Shown here in pieces: positions 1-7,231 of a stretch of DNA of 22,764 nt. How positions within the stretch are numbered: the stretch's first letter is position 1; the number at the start of each line of letters is the position of its first letter. The notes below the pieces were generated by a model. It ran no database searches, was not told the origin of the DNA, and saw only the letters and a list, made by a program, of their open reading frames with translations. The DNA is from Chloroflexota bacterium (GTDB taxonomy: Bacteria; Chloroflexota; Limnocylindria; Limnocylindrales; CSP1-4). The stretch lies in contig JAJYGK010000084.1 of NCBI GenBank assembly GCA_021790715.1, forward strand, positions 1 to 22,764. Direction: 5' to 3'. A program made the translations under genes and the position numbers.

Positions 1-3
1 CGA

Positions 4-33
4 TTCAGGCGCGACGGTGAACCACCATAGAAT
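4..33 (+). promoter_or_regulatory. Candidate promoter of ilvD
   Basis: A -10-like hexamer TAGAAT lies at 28-33. A weak -35-like TTCAGG lies at 4-9, giving an 18-bp spacer. Transcription would start near position 40, leaving a short leader that contains the GAGGAG ribosome-binding site at 48-53. The placement is inferred from sequence only, and the window edge limits what can be seen upstream. Confidence 0.4.
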
Positions 34-59
34 GGCGGAACCCAGCCGAGGAGCGAACC

Positions 60-1898
60 GTGCCCAGTCAACCGCGTCCGACCAGGGAGCCCGACCAGCC
101 GCGCGAGGGAGCGGCCACCGCGCGCGAGGGAGCGGCTGCCCAGCCGCCGCTTCCCTACGACCGGCCCACCGATCCCGCGAAACGCCACTCCGCGGCCCTG
201 ACCGACGGCCCCGATCGCGCACCGGCGCGCGCCATGCTCAAGGCGATCGGCTTCACGGACGAGGACCTTGCGCGGCCCCTGATCGGCGTCGCGACGACGT
301 GGATCGAGACCATGCCCTGCAACTGGAACCAGCGGGAGCTGGCCGAGCAGGTCAAGGCCGGCATCCGCGCGGCCGGCGGCACGCCCATGGAGTTCGACAC
401 GATCGCGGTCAGCGACGGCGTCTCGATGGGCACCGAGGGGATGAAGGCGAGCCTCGTCAGCCGCGAGGTCATCGCCGACTCGATCGAGCTGGTCGCCCGC
501 GGCCACCTCTTCGACGGCCTCGTCTGCCTGGTCGGGTGCGACAAGACGATCCCGGGCGCGGTCATGGCGGTCGGTCGCCTCGACATCCCGAGCGTCGTCC
601 TCTACAACGGCACGATTCTCCCGGGCAGCTTCCGCGGTCGCGACGTCACGGTGCAGTCCGTCTTCGAGGCGGTCGGCGCGTACGAGGCCGGCACGATGAG
701 CAGCCGGGACCTGTGGGAGCTGGAGAACGTGGCCTGCCCCGGCGCCGGCGCCTGCGGCGGGCAGTTCACGGCCAACACCATGAGTACGGCGCTCGAGTTC
801 CTCGGCATCTCGCCGGCCGGCCTGAACGGGATCCCGGCCCCCTTCCCCGAGAAGCTCGAGGCGGCGCGGAAGACCGGCGAGCTGGCCGTCGGGCTCGTGC
901 GCGACGACATCCGGCCGAGCTCGATCGTCACCCGTCGGGCGCTGGAGAACGCCGTCGCCTCGGTCGCGGCCACGGGCGGCTCCACCAACGGCGTCCTGCA
1001 CCTCCTCGCGATCGCCCACGAGTTCGGCATTCCGCTCTCGATCGACGAGTTCGGCGAGATCGCCGACCGCACCCCCGTCCTGGCCGATCTCGTCCCGGGT
1101 GGCCGGTTCGTCGCGCTCGACATCCACCGGGCAGGCGGCGTCGCGCTCGTCATGCGCGAGCTGCTGAAGCGCGGCCTCCTGCACGGCGACGCGCGCACGG
1201 TCGACGGCCGCACGATCGCGGAGATCGCCGCGGGCGTCCGCGAAACGCCGGGGCAGGAGGTCGTGCGCCCGATCGAGCGTCCACTGAAGGATCGCGGCGG
1301 CCTGACGATCCTCCACGGCACGCTGTCCCCCGAGGGGAGCGTCATCAAGCTGGCCGGGCACGAGCGGCGCCAGTTCCGCGGTCCGGCGCGCGTCTACGAC
1401 TCGGAGGACGCGTGCTGGGCCGCCGTGAAGGCGCACGAGATCGGGCCGGGCGACTGCGTCGTGATCCGCTACGAGGGCCCGGCAGGCGGCCCCGGCATGC
1501 GCGAGATGCTCCACGTCACCGCGGCGCTGGTCGGCGAGGGCCTGGGCGACTCGATCGCGCTCCTCACCGACGGCCGATTCAGCGGCGCCACCCACGGGCT
1601 GATGGTCGGCCACGTGGCACCCGAGGCGGCGCTGGGCGGGCCGATCGCGCTCGTCCGCGACGGCGACCCGATCGTGATCGACGTCGACCGGCACGCCCTC
1701 GACCTGGACGTCCCGGCCGACGAGCTCGAACGGCGTCGCGCCGGATGGTCGCCGCCCGCCCCGCGCTACACCGGCGGCGTCTTCGCGAAGTACGCGGCGC
1801 TCGTCTCCTCGGCGAGCCGCGGCGCGGTGACGGATCCCGGCGCACGGACGGCCACGGGCACCGCCACGGGCACCGCCACGAGCCCGGCACGCGGCTGA
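60..1898 (+). CDS. ilvD: Dihydroxy-acid dehydratase (IlvD)
   Basis: This enzyme dehydrates 2,3-dihydroxy-isovalerate and 2,3-dihydroxy-3-methylvalerate to the 2-keto acids in cytoplasmic valine, isoleucine, leucine and pantothenate synthesis. It uses an Fe-S cluster and Mg2+. The sequence has the family's cluster cysteines: C87 (MPCNWN), C160 in GCDKTIPGA and C226 in the CPGAGACGG motif. K162 is the Lys that is carbamylated in the family. The C-terminal TDGRFSGATHG signature is present near residue 510. The start is GTG, with GAGGAG 6 nt upstream. At 612 residues the protein is longer than the usual 560. The extra length is a Pro/Ala-rich N-terminus (about residues 1-40) containing a duplicated REGAA segment, plus a Thr/Ala/Gly tail of three TATG-like repeats. 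Both ends are encoded by short tandem DNA repeats. No other ilv gene is adjacent. The core assignment is very secure. Confidence 0.96.
   Translation: MPSQPRPTREPDQPREGAATAREGAAAQPPLPYDRPTDPAKRHSAALTDGPDRAPARAMLKAIGFTDEDLARPLIGVATTWIETMPCNWNQRELAEQVKAGIRAAGGTPMEFDTIAVSDGVSMGTEGMKASLVSREVIADSIELVARGHLFDGLVCLVGCDKTIPGAVMAVGRLDIPSVVLYNGTILPGSFRGRDVTVQSVFEAVGAYEAGTMSSRDLWELENVACPGAGACGGQFTANTMSTALEFLGISPAGLNGIPAPFPEKLEAARKTGELAVGLVRDDIRPSSIVTRRALENAVASVAATGGSTNGVLHLLAIAHEFGIPLSIDEFGEIADRTPVLADLVPGGRFVALDIHRAGGVALVMRELLKRGLLHGDARTVDGRTIAEIAAGVRETPGQEVVRPIERPLKDRGGLTILHGTLSPEGSVIKLAGHERRQFRGPARVYDSEDACWAAVKAHEIGPGDCVVIRYEGPAGGPGMREMLHVTAALVGEGLGDSIALLTDGRFSGATHGLMVGHVAPEAALGGPIALVRDGDPIVIDVDRHALDLDVPADELERRRAGWSPPAPRYTGGVFAKYAALVSSASRGAVTDPGARTATGTATGTATSPARG
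101..142 (+). repeat. 21-bp tandem duplication in the ilvD N-terminus
   Basis: Two 21-bp units, 101-121 and 122-142, share the 14-base core gcgcgagggagcgg. They encode two REGAA heptads in the non-conserved N-terminal extension. The repeat is in frame and expands a segment not needed for the fold. Confidence 0.7.
1851..1886 (+). repeat. 12-bp tandem repeat in the ilvD C-terminal tail
   Basis: Three 12-bp units (1851-1862, 1863-1874, 1875-1886) follow gccacgggcacc, and the third is diverged. They encode the TATG/TATS tail beyond the conserved C-terminus. The repeat abuts the 20-bp repeat that carries the stop codon. Confidence 0.75.
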
Positions 1899-1945
1899 CG
1901 AAACCGGCACGCGGCCGACGAGACCGACACGCGGCCGAGGGCGGC
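1886..1945 (+). repeat. 20-bp tandem repeat carrying the ilvD stop codon
   Basis: About three degenerate 20-bp units (1886-1905, 1906-1925, 1926-1945) share the core cacgcggcYgacgaRacc. The ilvD TGA (1896-1898) lies inside the first unit. The same core appears in inverted orientation at 2985-3034, where it carries the stop of the NmrA-like gene. Confidence 0.75.
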
Positions 1946-2120
1946 CGATGTGCCCGCGATCCCTGCCCGGCGCTGACTCCCGCCCGGTGTCGCGCTCGCG
2001 GATTCGCGGCTCGGGCAGTCGCGATCCACGGTCCCGGTCGCCGAGCTGAGGTCCGGCCGGTCTCGCCGTTCCACGTTCGAGGCCGGCGATCGACCCGGGG
2101 CGCACGTGTCCCCTGCGCAT

Positions 2121-2145
2121 GCGCGCGGGGTCCCCGCACGCGCGC
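2121..2145 (+). terminator. GC-rich hairpin, possible ilvD terminator
   Basis: GCGCGCGGGG at 2121-2130 pairs with CCCCGC (2132-2137) and GCGC, with a 2-nt bulge; the innermost pairs must open to form a loop. There is no T-tract. It lies more than 200 bp after the ilvD stop, so a terminator role is uncertain. Confidence 0.3.
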
Positions 2146-2330
2146 CTGCCGCAGGGCGGCCGTTCCCGCCGCGCCATCGCCGGTCACGACGACTCGGCGG
2201 GAGGACCCGTGCCGTCACCGCCGGCTGCCCCCGTCCCGTCGGCGATCGGCGCACCGCCGACCGACGCACCGAAGGGCTCGCGAGTGCGCACGACAACCCG
2301 CCTTCCCGATCGGCGTTCCGGGACGCGGGC

Positions 2331-2336
2331 GACAAT
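2331..2336 (+). promoter_or_regulatory. -10-like box, leaderless start of the PPOX gene
   Basis: GACAAT at 2331-2336 is followed by exactly 6 nt and then the ATG at 2343. This is the spacing expected if transcription starts at or next to the A of the start codon. GGAG at 2337-2340 is too close (2 nt) to act as a normal ribosome-binding site. Confidence 0.4.
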
Positions 2337-2342
2337 GGAGCA

Positions 2343-2915
2343 ATGGGTCTCCCCGGCCGCGTCCTGACCGGCGCGCATCGCTCGTTCCTCTCCGAGGCGC
2401 GGCGTGCGGTGCTCGTCACGGCCGGCAGTGCCGGCGAGCTGCGGCCGGTGCCGATCTGCTTCGCGGTCGCGCCGCCACCGGCCGACGCCCTCTGGACGCC
2501 GCTCGACGAGAAGCCGAAACGCTCGGCCGATCCCCGGAGCCTCGCCCGGGTGCGCGACATCCTCGCGCGCCCGACGGTCGGCATCCTCGTCGACCGCTGG
2601 GACGAGGACTGGTCGCGGCTCGCATGGCTGCGGCTCGAGGGACAGGCGACGCTGCTGGAGCCGGGCGAGGGCGCGGCCGGCATGGGGAACGCCGGGCCCG
2701 GCGATCCCGGAGAGGGCCGCGGGCTCGGCGCGCACGCTCCGGCCGGCGCGCTCGGCGCACCCGACGTGAACCCAGCTGCCGTCGCCGAGCACGCGGAGGC
2801 CGTGGCGGCACTGCGCGCTCGATATCCCCAGTACGACCGGCAGGCGCTGGAGCGGCGCCCGATCATCCGGGTGACGCTGACGCGCGCCGTTGACTGGGGC
2901 AGCCTCGAGACCTGA
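2343..2915 (+). CDS. PPOX-class F420-dependent protein, Rv0121 family
   Basis: This is a small split-barrel flavin/F420-binding protein of the pyridoxamine 5'-phosphate oxidase superfamily. It most resembles the Rv0121-type subgroup (TIGR03668-like), whose members are predicted F420-dependent oxidoreductases of unknown substrate. Visible landmarks are the N-terminal strand RRAVLVTAG, the DEKPKR motif at 55-60, a VDRWDEDWSRLAW motif at 83-95 and the C-terminal ALRARYPQY at 156-164. The ATG at 2343 matches the family's start. The encoded protein is 190 residues against about 140-150 usually, because of a Gly/Ala/Pro-rich insertion at roughly 109-147. The gene stands alone, convergent with the NmrA-like gene. 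F420 use is inferred from family membership; flavin or heme binding cannot be excluded. Confidence 0.85.
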   Translation: MGLPGRVLTGAHRSFLSEARRAVLVTAGSAGELRPVPICFAVAPPPADALWTPLDEKPKRSADPRSLARVRDILARPTVGILVDRWDEDWSRLAWLRLEGQATLLEPGEGAAGMGNAGPGDPGEGRGLGAHAPAGALGAPDVNPAAVAEHAEAVAALRARYPQYDRQALERRPIIRVTLTRAVDWGSLET

Positions 2916-2931
2916 CGAGCGGCACCCGGGC

Positions 2932-2962
2932 CGGGGTCGCCCACCCCCCGCAGGCGACCCCG
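2932..2962. terminator. Bidirectional hairpin between convergent genes
   Basis: A perfect 10-bp stem, CGGGGTCGCC (2932-2941) with GGCGACCCCG (2953-2962), encloses an 11-nt loop. It lies 17 nt after the PPOX stop and between two convergent gene ends, so it could stop transcription from either side. There is no T-tract, as is common in very GC-rich genomes. Confidence 0.6.
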
Positions 2963-2984
2963 TGACCGGGCGGAGACACGCCGG

Positions 2985-3034
2985 GCGCGTCGGCCGACGT
3001 GGGCCGGCTTCGTCAGCCGACGTGGACCGGCGCG
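2985..3034 (-). repeat. 23-bp tandem repeat carrying the NmrA-like gene's stop codon
   Basis: Two 23-bp units (2989-3011 and 3012-3034) have the core gtcRgccgacgtggRccggc. The stop codon of the minus-strand gene (3013-3015) lies in it. Read on the minus strand, it matches the repeat at the end of ilvD at 32 of 33 aligned bases, allowing four inserted bases. Confidence 0.75.
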
Positions 3035-3918
3035 ACGCCGAGCGACCTCTCGGCGTACTCGCTCACCGAGGTCAGCCGCACGGGCACCGCGGACAGGACC
3101 CCGGCCATGTCGATCGCGTCGCCGCGCGCGACGCAGTGCATGAGTGTCGCGAACGAGCGCTGCATCGGATCCGTGGCCGCGTCGGCCTGTGCCCGCAGCG
3201 CGTCCTCCGGCACGTGCGTGACCTCGAAGCCGCGGCCCGAGACGCGCTCGAAGATGTGGACCGCATCGAGCTGCGAGAGCGGCTCGGGACCGCCGAGCTC
3301 GAGCGTCGCGTTCCAGGTCGACGGCGTCGTCGTGGCACGAACGGCGAACTCCGCCACGTCGCCCGTCGCGATGTAGCTGACCGGACGGTCGCCGGCGCCG
3401 TAGATCGTCGCCCTCGCATTCGGATAGTCGAAGCCGACCGCCGGACTCAGCCACACCTCCATGAAGCAGCTCGGACGGAGGATCGTGTACCGGAGCATGC
3501 CGCTCCGGAGCGTCTCCTCCACCGCCCGCTTCGCGTTCCGCAGCGGGAAGTCCTCGTCGAGGTTCGCGGAGAACGAGGTGTGGATGAAGTGGGAGACCCC
3601 GGCGTCCGTCGCCGCGCCGATCAGCCGGCGCGTCCCGTCGAGGTCGACGGTCTGGATGTCGTTCTCGCCTGGCGCGTAGGAGAACGGCATGGACGAGACC
3701 GTGGTGATCACCGTGTCGACGTCGCGGCACGCGGCGTCCAGGGACGGGCCGTCGCGCAGGTCGCCCGTCGCGATCTCGATCCCCAGGGCACGGAGGGCGC
3801 CGACCTTCGCCGGGTCCGTGCCGGGCCGTACGAGCGCCCGCACCGAATCATGCCGGGCAACGAGCCGGCGGCAGATCTCGCCCCCGACCATCCCGGTTGC
3901 GCCGACCACGAGGATCAT
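3013..3918 (-). CDS. NmrA-like NAD(P)-binding protein (atypical SDR)
   Basis: This is a cytoplasmic Rossmann-fold protein of the extended/atypical short-chain dehydrogenase group (NmrA/NAD(P)H-binding type). These proteins reduce substrates or sense NAD(P)H; no substrate can be named. GATGMVG at residues 6-12 is the dinucleotide-binding loop. R32 after the second strand is compatible with NADP(H). TGDLRD at 51-56 binds the adenine ring region in relatives. The classical YxxxK catalytic pair is not evident, which is usual for this group. I prefer the ATG at 3918: AGGGAGG lies about 8 nt upstream of it but only 2 nt from an in-frame GTG at 3924. At 301 residues the length is normal. The stop codon is inside a tandem repeat shared with ilvD. 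The upstream neighbour on the same strand is the MarR gene, with a hairpin between them. Confidence 0.85.
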   Translation of the reverse strand: MILVVGATGMVGGEICRRLVARHDSVRALVRPGTDPAKVGALRALGIEIATGDLRDGPSLDAACRDVDTVITTVSSMPFSYAPGENDIQTVDLDGTRRLIGAATDAGVSHFIHTSFSANLDEDFPLRNAKRAVEETLRSGMLRYTILRPSCFMEVWLSPAVGFDYPNARATIYGAGDRPVSYIATGDVAEFAVRATTTPSTWNATLELGGPEPLSQLDAVHIFERVSGRGFEVTHVPEDALRAQADAATDPMQRSFATLMHCVARGDAIDMAGVLSAVPVRLTSVSEYAERSLGVAPVHVG

Positions 3919-4036
3919 CGTCACGCCCTCCCTGTGAATGGCGGGAAGTGTGCTCGGCGCACCGTTCCGGACGCGTTCCGCGTTGCCCGACGCCGGTCGC
4001 GCGGTTTCCCACGCCCGCCAGACCGGTTGCCCCGGG

Positions 4037-4056
4037 CCGGATCCCCCGGATTCCGG
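4037..4056 (-). terminator. Hairpin directly after the MarR stop codon
   Basis: On the minus strand an 8-bp stem with one bulged A and a 3-nt loop starts at the base after the TAG (plus strand: CCGGATCC at 4037-4044 with GGATTCCGG at 4048-4056). It probably separates the MarR transcript from the NmrA-like gene. No T-tract is present. Confidence 0.5.
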
Positions 4057-4641
4057 CTACTCCCCCGGCCCGGCCTTGATGAGCTTGCCGCGCCGCGTGA
4101 TGGCCCGATCCGCGAGCGCGGCCACGCCCATCGCGACCAGCGCGCGCTCGGCCGGCGGAAGCGGCCGCACGACGGCGAGGAACTGCTCGGCGCGGGCCCG
4201 ATCCACCTGGCCGAGCAGCGCCGCGCCCGCCTCGGTCAGCGCGAGCGTGCGCTCGCGCCGGTCCGCCTGCTCCTCGTGCCGGACCAGCAGCCCCTGCCGC
4301 TCGAGCCCGCTCACGATGCGGCTGGTCGCCGATGCCGACCGGCCCAGGTAGCGCGACAGCTCTCCCACGGTGAGCGTGACCGTGCCGCCGACCGCGTACA
4401 TGGCGGCCAGCTGGGTGAATCCCAGGCCCAGCTCGGCCAGCTGCGCGGCGAATCCCATGACCAGCTCGCGCCAGAGCGCGCGACCCATCGCGATGCGGTC
4501 CGACAGCTGCCGTGGGTTCTGGAGCTCGGCGCCCGCCGCCTCCACGACCCGGCTCATGAGGTGATCCGGGCCATTCCCCCGCACGTCCGGAGGGGCGGGG
4601 CGAGCGCCACCCGCGGGCATGTCGCCCGTCATCCGTTCCAT
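4057..4641 (-). CDS. MarR-family transcriptional regulator
   Basis: This is a dimeric winged-helix DNA-binding protein of the MarR family, 194 residues from the chosen start. The wHTH is at about 91-139: TVGELSRYLGRS, the recognition helix SATSRIVSGLERQG, and the wing ending RRERTLALTEAG. The flanking helices form the dimer region. Starts are uncertain. The ATG at 4641 has a TATCCT hexamer 7 nt upstream and would be leaderless. ATGs at 4632, 4620 and 4557 are in frame, and the last gives 166 residues, closer to the family norm. The gene is divergent from fabD across 145 bp, so it may regulate itself and the fatty-acid cluster, much as FabT (also MarR family) does in streptococci. No ligand can be inferred. 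Confidence 0.88.
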   Translation of the reverse strand: MERMTGDMPAGGARPAPPDVRGNGPDHLMSRVVEAAGAELQNPRQLSDRIAMGRALWRELVMGFAAQLAELGLGFTQLAAMYAVGGTVTLTVGELSRYLGRSASATSRIVSGLERQGLLVRHEEQADRRERTLALTEAGAALLGQVDRARAEQFLAVVRPLPPAERALVAMGVAALADRAITRRGKLIKAGPGE

Positions 4642-4786
4642 CCGCCGGAGGATACCCACGAAGCCCGATGCGTGCAGGTGCGCACAGGAATCGCCACGGG
4701 GCCCCTCGCCGGCTGGTACCGTGGCACCGCACGTCGTCGCCCATCGCGTCCCTGCTCGGAGGGCCGCGTGCGCCAGAGGGAGGAGC
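4642..4786. promoter_or_regulatory. Divergent MarR/fabD promoter region
   Basis: These 145 bp must hold the control signals for both genes. On the plus side I see an extended -10-like TGGTACCGT (TACCGT at 4717-4722) with no good -35, and a strong ribosome-binding site GGGAGGAG at 4778-4785. A weak inverted repeat, GTGC (4672-4675) and GCAC (4682-4685) with a 6-bp spacer, is the only operator candidate. Confidence 0.35.
4649..4654 (-). promoter_or_regulatory. -10-like box for the MarR gene
   Basis: TATCCT on the minus strand (4654 down to 4649) is followed by 7 nt and the ATG at 4641, a leaderless spacing. No purine-rich ribosome-binding site precedes that ATG; the sequence there reads CCTCC instead. 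Confidence 0.35.
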
Positions 4787-5845
4787 ATGGGCAGGCTCGC
4801 GTTCGTCTTTCCCGGCCAGGGATCGCAGTACGTCGGCATGGGCCAGGCGCTCGCGGCGGAATCGGCAGCCGCGGAAAGCGTCTTCGCGGAGGCCGACGCG
4901 GCCCTCGGCGAGCAGATCTCGGCGCTGGCATGGTCCGGCGACGCCGCGGAGCTCGACCTGACCGCGAACGCACAGCCGACCCTCGTCGCGACGTCGATCG
5001 CGTACCTCCGCGGCCTGGAGGAGCGGCTCGTCGGCGACGGTCGTCCGCTCCCCGAGCCCGCCTTCATGGCCGGCCACTCGATGGGGCAGTACACGGCCAT
5101 GGTCGCCGCGGGCGTCCTCTCGCTGGCGGACGGTGTGCGCCTGGTCCGGGAACGCGGCCGCCTGATGCAGGCCTCCGGCGCCGGACGGGAGGGCGCGATG
5201 GCCGCGATCATCGGGCTCGACGATGCACGCCTGCCCGAGCTCGAGGCCGTCGGGCGGGCCGCCGGGGACTTCACGATCGCGAACCGCAACTCGCCCGGGC
5301 AGGTCGTCGTGAGCGGGGAACGCGCCGCGATCGACGCCGCCGTCGCCGCCGCGAAGGCTGTCGGCGCGCGACGGGCCGTGGTGCTGCCGGTCAGCGTCGC
5401 TGCGCACTCGCCGCTGATGGCCACGGCCGCCGATGGGATGCATCGCGTGCTGGCCGACGTCCCGTTCCGGGATCCGGTCGTGCCGCTGCTGGCGAACGCC
5501 GACGCGCGTCCGCTCACCACCGGCGACGCGTGCCGCGCGGAGCTCGTCGAGCACCTGACCACCGGGGTCGACTGGATCGCCGCCGTGCGGGCCATGACGG
5601 CGGCCGGCGTCACGACGTTCGTCGAGGTCGGGCCCGGGCGCGTGCTGACGGGCCTGATCCGGCGCATCGCGCCCGACGCGAACGCCGTCGCCCTCGACGA
5701 GGCCGATGCCCCCGGTCGCCTCGCCGTCCCGCCCGCCCTCGCCGGCGACTCCACGGCCACGCCGCCCGGGTCGGCCGAGGCGGCCGACGGAGCCCGATCC
5801 GCCGGCGAAGGCCGGCCCGCCCCCGGGATCCCAGCGAACAGATGA
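4787..5845 (+). CDS. fabD: Malonyl-CoA:ACP transacylase (FabD)
   Basis: This enzyme moves malonyl from CoA to acyl-carrier protein, supplying the extender unit for type II fatty-acid synthesis in the cytoplasm. The fold markers are complete. FPGQGSQ is at 8-14, with the oxyanion-hole Gln. The nucleophile is S98 in GHSMGQYTA. R123 in RERGRLMQ binds the malonyl carboxylate. H207 in AAHSPLM is the catalytic base. EVGPGRVLTGLI closes the domain. The ATG has GGGAGGAG immediately upstream. At 352 residues it exceeds the usual 300-310 because of a Pro/Ala/Gly-rich C-terminal tail of about 45 residues with no recognisable domain. fabF follows after 48 nt, so the two are surely co-transcribed. acpP and fabG, frequent neighbours, are missing here. 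Confidence 0.95.
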   Translation: MGRLAFVFPGQGSQYVGMGQALAAESAAAESVFAEADAALGEQISALAWSGDAAELDLTANAQPTLVATSIAYLRGLEERLVGDGRPLPEPAFMAGHSMGQYTAMVAAGVLSLADGVRLVRERGRLMQASGAGREGAMAAIIGLDDARLPELEAVGRAAGDFTIANRNSPGQVVVSGERAAIDAAVAAAKAVGARRAVVLPVSVAAHSPLMATAADGMHRVLADVPFRDPVVPLLANADARPLTTGDACRAELVEHLTTGVDWIAAVRAMTAAGVTTFVEVGPGRVLTGLIRRIAPDANAVALDEADAPGRLAVPPALAGDSTATPPGSAEAADGARSAGEGRPAPGIPANR

Positions 5846-5893
5846 CCGCCCCCTGGCCGATCCCCCACCGCACCTCGAGGAGAAGCGCGCACC

Positions 5894-7153
5894 ATGCGTC
5901 GACCTGACTACAACCGCCGCATCGTCGTGACCGGGCTGGGGACCGTCAGCCCGATCGGCAACGACGTCGACACCGTCTGGAGCAACCTGGTGGCGGGCTG
6001 CAGCGGGCTCGCGCCGATCACCCGCTTCGACGCATCGGGGTACGAGTCGAACGTGGCGGGCGAGGTCAAGGGCTTCGACGCGCGCGAGTGGATGGACTTC
6101 AAGGCGGCCCGGCGGACCGGCCTGAACGTGCAGTTCGGCGTGGCGGCGGCCAAGCAGGCGCTCGCCGATTCCGGGATCCAGGTCACCGAGCAGAACCGCG
6201 ACGACCTCGGGATCATCTTCGCGTCGGGCGCCGGCGAGCCCAAGCTCATGATGGACAACAAGCAGATCTGGGACACGAAGGGCGCCCGGCTCGTCAGCCC
6301 GTTCTTCATCGCGAACATGCTCGTCGACACGGCGTCCGGCCAGATCGCGATCGAGACCGGCATCCGCGGCCACAACATGGCGGTCGTGACGGCGTGCTCG
6401 ACCGGGACCCATTCGATCGGCGAGGCGGCTGAGGCCATCCGCCGGGGCGACTGCACGGCGATCATCGCCGGGTCCACGGAATCGCCGATCTACGAGATGG
6501 TCTGGGTCGGGTTCGGCAGCATGCGCGGGATCGGGACGCCGCGGCCCGGCGAGCCGGTCCAGACGGTCTCGCGTCCGTTCGACCTGACCCGCAACGGATT
6601 CATCCTCGGCGAGGGTGCGGCGGCCCTGGTGCTCGAGGACATGGAGCTGGCGAAGGCGCGCGGCGCGCGGATCTACGCCGAGGTCGTGGGCTACGGCTCG
6701 ACGAACGACGCGTGGGACCTCATCCAGCCGATCGAGGGCGGCGACGGCGTGGCCCGGGCGATGCAGATCGCGCTCGATCGCCGCGGGGTGCCGGCCGACG
6801 AGATCGACATGATCAACCCGCACGGGACGTCGACCGTCGTGGGCGACCTCGCGGAGGCGGTGGCCATCCACCGGATCTTCGGCGATCGGGCCGGCGAGAT
6901 CGCGATCAGCGCGACCAAGTCGATGACCGGGCACATGATGGGCGCAGCGGGGTCGTTCGAGGGGCTCGCGACGGTCCTCAGCGTCTACCACCAGGTCGTG
7001 CCCCCCACGATCAACTACCGGGATCCGGACCCGCAGATCCAGCTCGACATCTCGCCGGTCGCCCGGCCGCGCGAACTGCGCTACGTGATGTCGGCCAACG
7101 TCGGGCTCGGCGGGCACAATGGCGCGGTGATCTTCAAGCGCTACGAAGAGTGA
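5894..7153 (+). CDS. fabF: Beta-ketoacyl-ACP synthase II (FabF), copy 1
   Basis: This condensing enzyme elongates acyl-ACP with malonyl-ACP in type II fatty-acid synthesis. The Cys-His-His set is intact: C168 in TACSTG, H310 in NPHGTST, and H347 in TKSMTGH with K342. Length (419) and the N-terminal RIVVTGLGTVSPIGND are typical. The ribosome-binding site GAGGAGAA is at 5878-5885. An oddity is the C-terminal gating loop. It reads NVGLGGHN (402-409) instead of the usual NxFGFGG(T/H)N, so the gatekeeper Phe is Leu (L405). The second KAS-II at 8112 keeps Phe. This suggests that the two copies differ in chain length or substrate, which is inference. It is co-transcribed with fabD. A hairpin follows 18 nt after the stop. 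Confidence 0.93.
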   Translation: MRRPDYNRRIVVTGLGTVSPIGNDVDTVWSNLVAGCSGLAPITRFDASGYESNVAGEVKGFDAREWMDFKAARRTGLNVQFGVAAAKQALADSGIQVTEQNRDDLGIIFASGAGEPKLMMDNKQIWDTKGARLVSPFFIANMLVDTASGQIAIETGIRGHNMAVVTACSTGTHSIGEAAEAIRRGDCTAIIAGSTESPIYEMVWVGFGSMRGIGTPRPGEPVQTVSRPFDLTRNGFILGEGAAALVLEDMELAKARGARIYAEVVGYGSTNDAWDLIQPIEGGDGVARAMQIALDRRGVPADEIDMINPHGTSTVVGDLAEAVAIHRIFGDRAGEIAISATKSMTGHMMGAAGSFEGLATVLSVYHQVVPPTINYRDPDPQIQLDISPVARPRELRYVMSANVGLGGHNGAVIFKRYEE

Positions 7154-7171
7154 GGGGGGCCTGTCCGAGGG

Positions 7172-7188
7172 CCGCCCGCCCAGGGCGG
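7172..7188 (+). terminator. Hairpin after fabF copy 1
   Basis: CCGCCC (7172-7177) and GGGCGG (7183-7188) form a 6-bp GC stem with a 5-nt loop, 18 nt after the fabF stop. It has no T-tract. It may attenuate read-through into the DUF2236 gene rather than end transcription. Confidence 0.4.
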
Positions 7189-7219
7189 TGCGAGCAGCGG
7201 GGCGACGGGCTCGCGCGAC

Positions 7220-7225
7220 GATGAT
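7220..7225 (+). promoter_or_regulatory. -10-like hexamer before the DUF2236 gene
   Basis: GATGAT at 7220-7225 is followed by 6 nt and the ATG at 7232. No ribosome-binding site is visible. The spacing matches the other candidate leaderless starts in this window, but the hexamer is a weak match on its own. Confidence 0.25.
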
Positions 7226-7231
7226 GTCCGC

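Larger units (their letters stand above)
1899..2342. other. 444-bp intergenic region between ilvD and the PPOX gene
   Basis: No open frame here shows family-like protein sequence. The region begins with the 20-bp tandem repeat, contains a very GC-rich imperfect palindrome at 2121-2145, and ends with a -10-like hexamer directly before the PPOX start. An in-frame extension of the PPOX gene back to 2106 is possible on paper, but it is Arg/Pro-rich and does not resemble the family. Confidence 0.5.

Noticed and set aside
17..2893. A 958-residue plus-strand open frame across ilvD and the PPOX gene
   Set aside because: It is an out-of-frame shadow, dominated by Arg, Pro, Ala and Gly, with no family motif. 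ilvD and PPOX in the other frame have clear signatures.
1886..3034. A transposon or insertion sequence around the PPOX gene, suggested by the inverted repeats
   Set aside because: No transposase is encoded, no target-site duplication is visible, and the repeats overlap the coding ends of the neighbours. It is kept only as an alternative in the finding.
5846..5893. A possible acpP gene between fabD and fabF
   Set aside because: Only 48 bp are available, too short for an acyl-carrier protein, and no DSL-type motif is present.
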